Assembly: GCA_902475515.1 (NCBI GenBank) | Contig: CABSAB010000080.1 | Location: forward strand, 1-6,624 | Direction: 5' to 3' | DNA from: an uncultured Eubacteriales bacterium | GTDB lineage: Bacteria > Bacillota > Clostridia > Oscillospirales > Oscillospiraceae | DNA length: 6,624 nt | Shown here: positions 1-5,717 of the stretch, piece by piece | Position numbering within the stretch: the stretch's first letter is position 1 | Layout: each line of letters opens with the position of its first letter | Translations under genes and position numbers: made by a program | Notes under the pieces: generated by a model | Seen by the model: only the letters and a program-made list of their open reading frames with translations | Database searches by the model: none | What the model was told of the DNA's origin: nothing

Positions 1-272
1 GAAACCGCCAAGACCATAACGCTGTCCCGCATCGTCAGCGTCTCTCCCCAAATGATGGGCCGTTTCAGCCGGACCCAAATGCGCAGGACCATCCAGTAGC
101 AATTGTACTTTTCCAGCATATCGTCCCGGCTGGTACCTACTATCTGCGAATGATCTGTAATAGCCCGCTGGAGATAAACAAACAGGGCAGACGGGCGGCA
201 TTCATACGATGCGTCCGTATCAGTGGAAGAAATCGGGAAGCGATCACGATAGCTGCTTTTGCTTATGGACAT
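1..272 (-). CDS. Acyl-ACP thioesterase-like protein, N-terminal part (cut by window edge)
   Basis: The minus strand from an ATG at 272 stays open for 90 codons to the window edge, so only the N-terminus is present. The start MSISKSSYRDRFPIS is preceded by AGAGG (281-285) with 8 nt spacing. The protein resembles the hotdog-fold acyl-ACP thioesterase family (PF01643). It has a TDTDAS segment in the first strand, RPSALFVYLQRA for the central helix (residues 27-38), SRDDMLEKYNCYWMV (48-62), then RIWVRLKRPIIWGETLTM (64-81). The family releases fatty acids from acyl carrier protein in the cytosol. The catalytic residues of plant FatA/FatB lie in the C-terminal half, which is outside the window, so activity cannot be judged. 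After about residue 81 the sequence stops matching the Thr-Trp-type strand I would expect. This may be family variation. The family call is from remembered motifs only. Confidence 0.62.
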   Translation of the reverse strand, partial: MSISKSSYRDRFPISSTDTDASYECRPSALFVYLQRAITDHSQIVGTSRDDMLEKYNCYWMVLRIWVRLKRPIIWGETLTMRDSVMVLAV

Positions 273-280
273 GCTTGAGA

Positions 281-285
281 CCTCT
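281..285 (-). promoter_or_regulatory. Ribosome binding site of the thioesterase-like gene
   Basis: AGAGG on the minus strand ends 8 nt before the ATG at 272 and supports that start for the truncated gene. Confidence 0.55.
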
Positions 286-304
286 TTTACGTTTATTTGC
301 AATT

Positions 305-333
305 AGTATAGCAGATTGCTGCGCAAATATAAA
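305..333 (-). promoter_or_regulatory. Promoter of the thioesterase-like gene
   Basis: Reading the minus strand, a -35-like TTTATA (328-333) lies 17 nt from a -10 TATACT (305-310). The -10 is preceded by TGC, giving an extended TGnTATACT element. Transcription would begin near 298 and give a leader of about 25 nt. The -10 is good and the -35 matches 4 of 6 positions. The gene therefore has its own promoter, divergent from topB. Confidence 0.6.
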
Positions 334-428
334 TGAGGCAAATGCACAAAAAACTCGCCGGGAATCGCGGAATGTTATTCATCTTCGTGGAGACGTGGGA
401 AAATCCGGGGGATATACGCCGGGAACGC

Positions 429-457
429 TTTATTTTTCCATTTGGCTGTGGTAAACT
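429..457 (+). promoter_or_regulatory. Possible weak promoter of topB-xth
   Basis: TAAACT (452-457, 4 of 6 matches to TATAAT) lies 17 nt downstream of TTTATT (429-434, 3 of 6 matches to TTGACA). This is the best-spaced candidate I find between the divergent genes, but it is weak. The rest of 334-428 shows no convincing hairpin, riboswitch or small gene. Confidence 0.3.
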
Positions 458-475
458 AACCGGGAAGAATCGAAA

Positions 476-481
476 TGAGGG
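476..481 (+). promoter_or_regulatory. Ribosome binding site deciding the topB start
   Basis: TGAGGG touches the upstream ATG at 482 with no spacing, but lies 6 nt before the ATG at 488. The second ATG is therefore the likelier start. It also gives the usual family N-terminus, MAKTLVLAEKPS. Confidence 0.6.
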
Positions 482-487
482 ATGAAC

Positions 488-2668
488 ATGGCAAAAACAC
501 TGGTATTGGCAGAAAAGCCCTCCGTGGGCCGGGAGATCGCCCGGGTGCTGGGCTGCAGCAAGGGTGGAAATGGCTATTTGGAAGGTGGGAACTATATCGT
601 CACCTGGGCCTTGGGCCATCTTGTGACTCTGGCTGATCCGGATGTATATGATAAGAAGTACGAAAAGTGGGATATGCAGGACCTGCCCATGCTGCCTCAA
701 AATATGAAATTGGTAGTGATCCCCGAATCCCGTAAGCAGTTCCAGACTGTCTCCGGCTTGATGAAGCGGGGAGATGTTTCAGAGCTGGTCATTGCCACAG
801 ACGCCGGGCGGGAAGGGGAGCTGGTGGCCCGCTGGATCATGATCAAAGCCGGATGGAAAGGGCCTGCCAAACGTCTTTGGATCTCCTCCCAGACAGATAA
901 AGCCATCCGGGATGGCTTTGCAAATCTGCAGCCCGCAGGGAACTACGACAAGCTCTTTCAGTCCGCCCAGGCACGAAGTGAGGCAGATTGGCTGGTGGGG
1001 CTGAACGTTACCCGAGCCTTGACCTGTAAATATAACGCGCAGCTCTCCGCCGGACGGGTACAGACGCCAACACTTTCTTTGATCGTCCGCCGGGAGGAGG
1101 AAATTCGAAAATTCACCCCCAGGGAATTCTGGGGGATCACTGCCAGGCTGTCCGGTTTTACAGCTACTTGGCGGGAGGGCGGAAAAAATGCCAGCACCTT
1201 CGACCGGGATAAGGCGGAGACGATCCTGCAAAAGATCTCCGGGAAGCAGGCCATACTGACCAAGGTGGAGAAGAACCGTAAATTTGTGCCGCCCCCGGCA
1301 GCGTATGACCTCACAGAGCTTCAGCGGGACGCCAATAAGAAATATGCCTATTCCGCCAAAGAGACCCTGTCCTTAATGCAGTCCCTTTATGAGCGGCATA
1401 AGCTTTTAACCTATCCCCGGACAGATTCGCGGTATATTTCCGATGATGTGGTCGCCACGCTGCCGGATCGGCTTCGCAGCTGCATGGTGGATGAATATAA
1501 GGCTCTGGCGCAGACCGTATATCGGAATAAACCGCTGCAGACCAAATATTTGGTCAATAACGCAAAGGTTACGGACCACCACGCCATTATTCCTACGGAG
1601 CAGCAGCCGGAGCTCTATCAGCTGTCTGGCCCGGAGAAAAATATTTATGACCTGGTGGTGCGGCGGTTTCTGGCCGTATTGCTGCCACCTACGGAATACG
1701 AGGAGATCAAGCTCACCATGACCATCGGCGGCGAGATCTTTACCGCCCGGGGCAAACGAATTCTGGAGCAGGGCTGGCGGGCGGCCTATGACCGGAGCTT
1801 TTCGCTGGAGGAAGAGGAGGGCGACGAGGCGGACCAGTCTCTGCCGGAGCTCGTGCAGGGGCAAAAGCTTGCCGTAGAATCCATCTCCCTGAAACCAGGG
1901 AAGACATCGCCGCCGGCAAGATATACCGAGGCCACACTGCTTTCCGCTATGGAACATCCATCCGGACTGGTTGGGGATAAAGCACTGTCCAAGATTCTAG
2001 AGGAGACCTCCGGACTCGGCACCCCGGCCACCCGGGCGGATATTATCGAAAAACTGTTTTCCACCTTTTATGTGGAGCGCCGGGGCAAGGAACTGGTGCC
2101 CACCTCAAAAGGCATCCAGCTCATCGGCCTGGTTCCGGAGGAGCTTCGCTCGGCGGAGATGACCGCCAAATGGGAAGACCAGCTTTCCGCCATTGCCAAG
2201 GGCAAGGCCAGTGACCGCGAATTCGTGGCAGATATGCGGAAATACGCCACAGCGCTTGTAACACAGGTAAAGGCCAGTGATCAGACCTACCGTCATGACA
2301 ACCAGACCCGCACCCCTTGCCCGGACTGCGGCAAAAATCTGCTGCGGGTTAAAGGCAAGCGCGGGGAGATGCTGGTCTGCCCGGATCGGGAGTGCGGCTA
2401 CCGCAGGAGCCTGACCCAGACCACCAACGCCCGCTGTCCCAACTGCCATAAGAAGATGGAACTGCGCGGGGAAGGGGAAAAGCAGATGTTCGCCTGCGTC
2501 TGCGGCTACCGGGAAAAGCTGTCGGAGTTCAAAAAACGAAGAGCCTCTGCAGGTGCCAACAAACGTGATGTACAGAAATATCTTTCAAAACAGGAGACCG
2601 GCGGCGGAAGCAGCGCCATGGCAGATGCTTTGGCCAAATGGAAAGCTGCCCAGGAGGGAAAGGAGTAA
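488..2668 (+). CDS. topB: DNA topoisomerase III (type IA)
   Basis: This 726-residue type IA topoisomerase passes one DNA strand through a transient break in another, relaxing or decatenating DNA. The N-terminal Toprim domain (about 2-135) carries the catalytic Glu in LAEKPS (E9) and the acidic metal motif ATDAGREGE (D105 to E111). The core (about 150-560) holds HHAIIPT (364-370), the active-site tyrosine in LTYPRTDSRYI (Y309) and the GLGTPATRADII motif (G511 to D518). The C-terminus adds two zinc-ribbon-like modules, C611/C614/C631/C636 and C650/C653/C670/C672, then a basic tail of about 50 residues. Length and motifs are those of full-length TopB with nothing missing. Relatives of this size also occur on conjugative elements, but there are no transfer or integration genes here and the partner is xth, so I favour a chromosomal housekeeping copy. 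An in-frame ATG at 482 would add two residues. Confidence 0.96.
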   Translation: MAKTLVLAEKPSVGREIARVLGCSKGGNGYLEGGNYIVTWALGHLVTLADPDVYDKKYEKWDMQDLPMLPQNMKLVVIPESRKQFQTVSGLMKRGDVSELVIATDAGREGELVARWIMIKAGWKGPAKRLWISSQTDKAIRDGFANLQPAGNYDKLFQSAQARSEADWLVGLNVTRALTCKYNAQLSAGRVQTPTLSLIVRREEEIRKFTPREFWGITARLSGFTATWREGGKNASTFDRDKAETILQKISGKQAILTKVEKNRKFVPPPAAYDLTELQRDANKKYAYSAKETLSLMQSLYERHKLLTYPRTDSRYISDDVVATLPDRLRSCMVDEYKALAQTVYRNKPLQTKYLVNNAKVTDHHAIIPTEQQPELYQLSGPEKNIYDLVVRRFLAVLLPPTEYEEIKLTMTIGGEIFTARGKRILEQGWRAAYDRSFSLEEEEGDEADQSLPELVQGQKLAVESISLKPGKTSPPARYTEATLLSAMEHPSGLVGDKALSKILEETSGLGTPATRADIIEKLFSTFYVERRGKELVPTSKGIQLIGLVPEELRSAEMTAKWEDQLSAIAKGKASDREFVADMRKYATALVTQVKASDQTYRHDNQTRTPCPDCGKNLLRVKGKRGEMLVCPDRECGYRRSLTQTTNARCPNCHKKMELRGEGEKQMFACVCGYREKLSEFKKRRASAGANKRDVQKYLSKQETGGGSSAMADALAKWKAAQEGKE
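2660..2665 (+). promoter_or_regulatory. Ribosome binding site of xth inside the end of topB
   Basis: AAGGAG occupies the last two codons of topB, just before its TAA (2666-2668), and is 8 nt from the xth ATG at 2674. It excludes the longer reading from 2638, which would start inside topB without its own site, and it suggests translational coupling. Confidence 0.75.
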
Positions 2669-2673
2669 TTGGC

Positions 2674-3429
2674 ATGAAACTTATCTCATGGAATGTGAAC
2701 GGGCTGCGCGCCTGCCTGGGGAAGGGGTTCCTGGACTTCTTTCAGATGGCGGACGCCGATGTGTTCTGCCTGCAGGAGACAAAGCTTCAAGCCGGACAGG
2801 TGGAACTGGATCTGCCGGAATATCACCAATATTGGAATTACGCTGAAAAGAAGGGGTATTCCGGCACAGCGATCTTCACGAAAGCAGAGCCGCTTGCTGT
2901 GACCTACGGCGTAGGCGTTCCGGCGCTCGATACAGAGGGACGGCTGATCACACTGGAGTTTCCGGCGTACTATGTAGTGACCTGTTATACGCCTAATTCC
3001 CAGGAGGGACTGAAACGCATTGATCACCGGATGCAGTGGGAAGATGCCTTCCGAAACCATTTGATGACCCTGGATGCAAAGAAACCTGTGATGGTCTGTG
3101 GGGATCTCAATGTCGCCCATCAAGAGATCGATCTGAAGAATCCCGGGCCAAATCGGGGAAATGCAGGCTTTTCCGATCAGGAACGGGAGAAGTTTTCTAC
3201 GCTTTTGGATAGTGGCTTTACGGATTCCTTTCGCTTTTGCCATCCGGACACGTTGGGGGCATACAGCTGGTGGAGCTACCGCTTTAATGCCCGGAAAAAT
3301 AACGCGGGATGGCGCATCGACTATTGGCTGGTCTCTGACCGGCTGGCGCCGCAAATTCAAGATGCAGCCATCGACAGTGATGTTTTTGGCTCGGACCATT
3401 GCCCTGTTCAGTTGGTGCTTGCAGAGTAA
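2674..3429 (+). CDS. xth: Exodeoxyribonuclease III / AP endonuclease
   Basis: This 251-residue protein of the exonuclease-endonuclease-phosphatase fold cuts DNA at abasic sites and degrades 3' ends in base-excision repair. It has the usual length of bacterial ExoIII/ExoA. All key motifs are visible. ISWNVNGLR holds metal/active-site N7, LQETK holds metal ligand E35, YTPNS holds Y105, and GDLNVAH holds D144 and N146. NAGFSDQER (163-171) is the family's DNA-contacting segment, followed by the aromatic YSWWSYRFNARKNN (197-210), RIDYWLVS with D216, and GSDHCPV with the D241-H242 pair. The enzyme is therefore expected to be active. The gene begins 5 nt after the topB stop, so the two are almost certainly co-transcribed. 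No convincing terminator follows it before the next promoter. It could be labelled exoA instead, because the symbols are used interchangeably in Firmicutes. Confidence 0.96.
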   Translation: MKLISWNVNGLRACLGKGFLDFFQMADADVFCLQETKLQAGQVELDLPEYHQYWNYAEKKGYSGTAIFTKAEPLAVTYGVGVPALDTEGRLITLEFPAYYVVTCYTPNSQEGLKRIDHRMQWEDAFRNHLMTLDAKKPVMVCGDLNVAHQEIDLKNPGPNRGNAGFSDQEREKFSTLLDSGFTDSFRFCHPDTLGAYSWWSYRFNARKNNAGWRIDYWLVSDRLAPQIQDAAIDSDVFGSDHCPVQLVLAE

Positions 3430-3508
3430 TTGTGCACTTTGCATAAAAATCTGTGCATTTTCGCGGGAATTTACTTCATCACGCTACAGTGTTTTCTGCT
3501 AAAAGCAG
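3430..3508 (+). other. Gap after xth, no clear terminator
   Basis: This stretch holds two copies of TGTGCA (3431-3436 and 3452-3457, 21 nt apart) and a small 5-bp hairpin, CTGCT-AAA-AGCAG (3496-3508), directly before the next -35 box. The hairpin has no U-run, so it is a poor terminator. Read-through from topB-xth into the importer operon is possible. Confidence 0.4.
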
Positions 3509-3536
3509 TTGACAATTTGGAATCCGGATGTATAAT
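3509..3536 (+). promoter_or_regulatory. Strong sigma-70-type promoter of the ABC importer operon
   Basis: A perfect TTGACA (3509-3514) and a perfect TATAAT (3531-3536) are separated by 16 nt. The start of transcription should fall near 3543, leaving a leader of only about 55 nt. That is too short for a T-box or other aptamer-sized riboswitch. Confidence 0.85.
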
Positions 3537-3554
3537 TTAGGTGTATACTGTATA
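3529..3554 (+). repeat. Three TGTATA direct repeats over the -10 and start site
   Basis: TGTATA occurs at 3529-3534 (overlapping the -10), 3542-3547 and 3549-3554. The last two also form the inverted repeat TATAC-t-GTATA. This may be an operator, or simply chance in AT-rich promoter DNA. Confidence 0.35.
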
Positions 3555-3560
3555 AAAGTG

Positions 3561-3579
3561 TCCGCATCGAATATGCGGA
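3561..3579 (+). repeat. 7-bp inverted repeat in the leader of the binding-protein gene
   Basis: TCCGCAT (3561-3567) and ATGCGGA (3573-3579) are perfect complements around a CGAAT loop, 6 nt before the ribosome site. It can be an operator just downstream of the transcription start or an mRNA hairpin. A similar arrangement lies before the permease gene (4726-4745). Confidence 0.6.
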
Positions 3580-3585
3580 ACGTAT

Positions 3586-3590
3586 GGAGG
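3586..3590 (+). promoter_or_regulatory. Ribosome binding site deciding the lipoprotein start
   Basis: GGAGG is 8 nt before the ATG at 3599. The in-frame ATG at 3584 lies directly against this site and would put extra residues before the Lys-rich signal peptide start, so 3599 is chosen. Confidence 0.85.
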
Positions 3591-3598
3591 TTTTCAGA

Positions 3599-4657
3599 AT
3601 GAAAAATTTGAAAAAACTGCTGGCACTGCTGACAGTCGTCGCACTGCTTGCTGCTATGACCGCCTGCGGCGACAGCACCGCTTCCGCAGATACTGCGGCT
3701 TCCGCTTCTGAGGCGGCTGCCCAGTCTGCCGCCGAGCCTGCAAATGAGGCTCCTGCAGCGGATGAGACTGCTTCCGGCAACAGCTACAATGTCGGTATTT
3801 GCCAGCTGGTTCAGCACGACGCGCTGGATGCGGCTACCCAGGGCTTCAAGGATGCCCTGACCGAGAAGCTGGGCGACAAGGTTTCCTTTGACGAGCAGAA
3901 CGCCTCCGGCGACTCTGCCAACTGCGCTACCATTATCAACGGATTTGTTTCCAGCAATGTGGACCTGATCCTGGCCAATGCCACTGCACCTTTGCAGGCG
4001 GCAGCTGCGGCCACCTCGGAGATTCCCGTGCTGGGCACTTCTGTGACTGACTACGCCACCGCGCTGGAGATCGATAACTGGACCGGCACCGTGGGCACCA
4101 ACGTCTCCGGTACCTCTGACCTGGCGCCTCTGGAGCAGCAGGCTGCGATGATCAAGGAGCTGTTCCCCGATGCCAAGAAAGTCGGCCTGCTGTACTGCTC
4201 CGCAGAGCCCAACTCCGTGTATCAGTGCGATGTGATGGAGGAGGCTCTGAAGGCGGACGGCTATGAGGTCACCCGCTACACCTTCACCGATACCAACGAT
4301 GTTACGCCTGTCACTGAGTCCGCCTGCGCGGAGTCTGATGTGATCTACATTCCCACCGATAACACCGCTGCCTCCAATACCGAGGCCATTGCTAATGTGG
4401 TGCTGCCCGCTAAGGTCCCTGTTGTGGCCGGCGAGGAAGGCATCTGCAGCGGCTGCGGCGTTGCGACCCTGTCCATCAGCTACTATGACATCGGCTACAA
4501 GTCCGGTGAGATGGCCTACGATATCCTGGTAAATGGCGCTGATATTAAGACCATGCCTGTGGAGTTTGCCCCCGAAGTTACGAAGAAGTACAATGCGGCC
4601 AACTGCGAAGCCCTGGAGCTGACCATGCCCGAGGACTATGTGGCGATTGAAGGCTAA
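3599..4657 (+). CDS. ABC transporter substrate-binding lipoprotein (PF04392, TrpX-like)
   Basis: This 352-residue extracytoplasmic lipoprotein captures ligand for the ABC importer encoded downstream. A lipoprotein signal peptide (K2-K6 basic, then a Leu/Ala core) ends in a lipobox, M20-T21-A22-C23, with C23 lipidated. An Ala/Ser/Glu-rich flexible linker (24-61) follows. The periplasmic-binding-fold domain has the family's hallmarks: VGICQLVQHDALDAATQGF (65-83), NASGDS (101-106), FVSSNVDLILANATAPLQAAAAATS (116-140), NVSGTSDL (168-175), the inter-lobe IPTDNTAASNTEA (251-263), and SYYDIGYKSGEMAYDIL (294-310). Studied relatives bind tryptophan or phenylalanine, so an aromatic or other amino acid is a reasonable but unproven ligand. 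Oddly, the mature protein has eight further Cys, including a C283-x-x-C286 pair. It has its own consensus promoter, and a strong hairpin follows the gene. Confidence 0.93.
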   Translation: MKNLKKLLALLTVVALLAAMTACGDSTASADTAASASEAAAQSAAEPANEAPAADETASGNSYNVGICQLVQHDALDAATQGFKDALTEKLGDKVSFDEQNASGDSANCATIINGFVSSNVDLILANATAPLQAAAAATSEIPVLGTSVTDYATALEIDNWTGTVGTNVSGTSDLAPLEQQAAMIKELFPDAKKVGLLYCSAEPNSVYQCDVMEEALKADGYEVTRYTFTDTNDVTPVTESACAESDVIYIPTDNTAASNTEAIANVVLPAKVPVVAGEEGICSGCGVATLSISYYDIGYKSGEMAYDILVNGADIKTMPVEFAPEVTKKYNAANCEALELTMPEDYVAIEG

Positions 4658-4666
4658 AAAATGACG

Positions 4667-4705
4667 AAAGCAGAGGAAAAAGGGGCTTCCTTTTTCCTCT
4701 GCTTT
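4667..4705 (+). terminator. Perfect 17-bp hairpin between binding-protein and permease genes
   Basis: Arms 4667-4683 and 4689-4705 pair perfectly around a GGCTT loop, starting 9 nt after the lipoprotein stop. The stem's A-rich and T-rich ends continue into T4706-4707 and then GTTATA. It works as an intrinsic terminator or a 3'-end stabilising hairpin. Partial read-through would leave the binding protein in excess over permease and ATPase. Confidence 0.85.
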
Positions 4706-4709
4706 TTGT

Positions 4710-4720
4710 TATACTATAAA
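4710..4720 (+). promoter_or_regulatory. AT-rich block before the permease gene, possible -10 element
   Basis: TATACT (4710-4715) overlaps TATAAA (4715-4720) just after the terminator. Either could be a -10, but no good -35 lies 16-18 nt upstream, since that region is the hairpin's T-rich arm. The block repeats 3544-3559 of the binding-protein leader with 2 nt missing, so it may be a shared regulatory element instead. Confidence 0.3.
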
Positions 4721-4725
4721 AGTCT

Positions 4726-4745
4726 ATGCGCTAATTTGAGCGCAT
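4726..4745 (+). repeat. 7-bp inverted repeat in the leader of the permease gene
   Basis: ATGCGCT (4726-4732) and AGCGCAT (4739-4745) are perfect complements around AATTTG. The repeat starts 2 nt after ATAAAAGT, much as the repeat at 3561-3579 starts 1 nt after the same octamer. Confidence 0.6.
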
Positions 4746-4763
4746 GGTGTGAACTATCATATT

Positions 4764-4769
4764 GGGGGA
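4764..4769 (+). promoter_or_regulatory. Ribosome binding site deciding the permease start
   Basis: GGGGGA is 6 nt from the ATG at 4776. An in-frame GTG at 4749 would start upstream of this site and add nine residues not expected in the family. Confidence 0.65.
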
Positions 4770-4775
4770 ATTCCT

Positions 4776-5717
4776 ATGGAATTTATTGCTGCCCTATTGA
4801 AATCCATGCCCGGCGCCGTTGCCCAGGGCATGATCTGGGGCATTATGGCCATTGGCGTTTACATCACCTACCGCATTTTGGATGTGGCGGACCTGACCGT
4901 AGATGGCTCACTGGCTACAGGCGGCGCGGTTTGCGTACTGCTGACGCTGAACGGGGTCAACATCTGGCTGGCAATTCTGATTGCGGTCCTTGCGGGCATG
5001 CTGGCGGGACTATTGACCGGTGTGTTTCATACGGTATGCGGCATTCCGGCTATCCTGGCGGGCATTTTAACGCAGCTGGCGCTATACTCGGTAAACCTTC
5101 GCATCATGGGCTGGGGGACCGGAGGCGGCAAGGCGAATCTACCAATCAGCGTGGACAAATACAACCTTGTGGTGTCCTCCCGTTTTGTGCGGGAAACAGG
5201 CCTGAATAATCCGATCCTTGTATTGGTGATCTTCTGCGTGGTACTGATTGGGGTGCTGTATTGGTTTTTTGGCACAGAGATCGGATGCTCCCTGCGGGCT
5301 ACTGGTTCCAACCAGAATATGTCCCGGGCGCAGGGCATCAATACCAACGTGACCAAGGTCATGGGATTGATGATCTCTAACGGTATGGTTGCGCTGGCAG
5401 GTGCACTTCTAAGCCAGTATCAGGGCTTTGCAGATATCAATATGGGCCGCGGCGCGATCGTGATCGGCCTTGCGGCGGTGATTATCGGAGAGGTGATCTT
5501 TGATAAGATCTTCCATAACTTTGCACTGAAGCTGCTGGCATCCATCTGCGGTGCGATCATCTATTATGTGGTCATCCAGGTCGTTCTGCGGCTGGGCCTC
5601 TCCACCGACGATCTGAAGCTGCTGACAGCTTTTGTGGTGGCTGTATTCCTGGCTGTTCCCTATTGGAAGGGAAAATACTTCCGCAAGTCCAAGAAGGGAG
5701 GTGCCGGCAATGCTTAA
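4776..5717 (+). CDS. ABC transporter permease (BPD_transp_2 type, TrpY-like)
   Basis: This 313-residue polytopic inner-membrane protein forms the channel of the importer. About eight or nine hydrophobic stretches are visible, roughly at 15-34, 46-60, 63-83, 88-106, 146-165, 195-213, 225-244, 251-271 and 282-296. The N-terminal YRILDVADLTVDGSLATGGAV (33-53) is typical of this branch of the branched-chain/ribose-type permeases. The hydrophilic SLRATGSNQNMSRAQGIN (172-189) is the cytoplasmic coupling loop expected to contact the ATPase. The C-terminus is basic (KGKYFRKSKK). Together with the flanking PF04392 lipoprotein and the ATPase, this indicates a TrpXYZ-like importer with a permease homodimer. 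The gene is preceded by a 118-nt gap with a terminator hairpin, and its end overlaps the ATPase start by 8 nt. Confidence 0.92.
   Translation: MEFIAALLKSMPGAVAQGMIWGIMAIGVYITYRILDVADLTVDGSLATGGAVCVLLTLNGVNIWLAILIAVLAGMLAGLLTGVFHTVCGIPAILAGILTQLALYSVNLRIMGWGTGGGKANLPISVDKYNLVVSSRFVRETGLNNPILVLVIFCVVLIGVLYWFFGTEIGCSLRATGSNQNMSRAQGINTNVTKVMGLMISNGMVALAGALLSQYQGFADINMGRGAIVIGLAAVIIGEVIFDKIFHNFALKLLASICGAIIYYVVIQVVLRLGLSTDDLKLLTAFVVAVFLAVPYWKGKYFRKSKKGGAGNA
5696..5701 (+). promoter_or_regulatory. Ribosome binding site of the ATPase gene inside the permease gene
   Basis: GGGAGG lies within the last codons of the permease gene, 8 nt before the ATG at 5710. It supports that start over the longer open frame from 5632 and suggests coupled translation. 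Confidence 0.8.

Noticed and set aside
209..454. Plus-strand 81-codon frame in the divergent intergenic region
   Set aside because: It begins inside the thioesterase-like gene on the other strand, runs across that gene's promoter, and has low-complexity odd composition with no ribosome site.
488..2668. topB as cargo of a conjugative element
   Set aside because: TopB of this length occurs on such elements, but there are no integrase, relaxase, transfer genes or attachment repeats here, and the neighbours are housekeeping genes.
2686..3444. Minus-strand open frame (252 codons) covering xth
   Set aside because: It mirrors the whole of xth, whose catalytic motifs are all intact. It is a shadow of codon bias with no family resemblance.
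3430..3598. T-box or other riboswitch before the importer operon
   Set aside because: The consensus promoter sits at 3509-3536, leaving a leader of about 55 nt with one small hairpin. No T-box bulge sequence or antiterminator pair was found.
4749..4775. Upstream GTG start for the permease
   Set aside because: It lies before the GGGGGA site, which is correctly spaced from the ATG at 4776, and adds residues not expected in the family.
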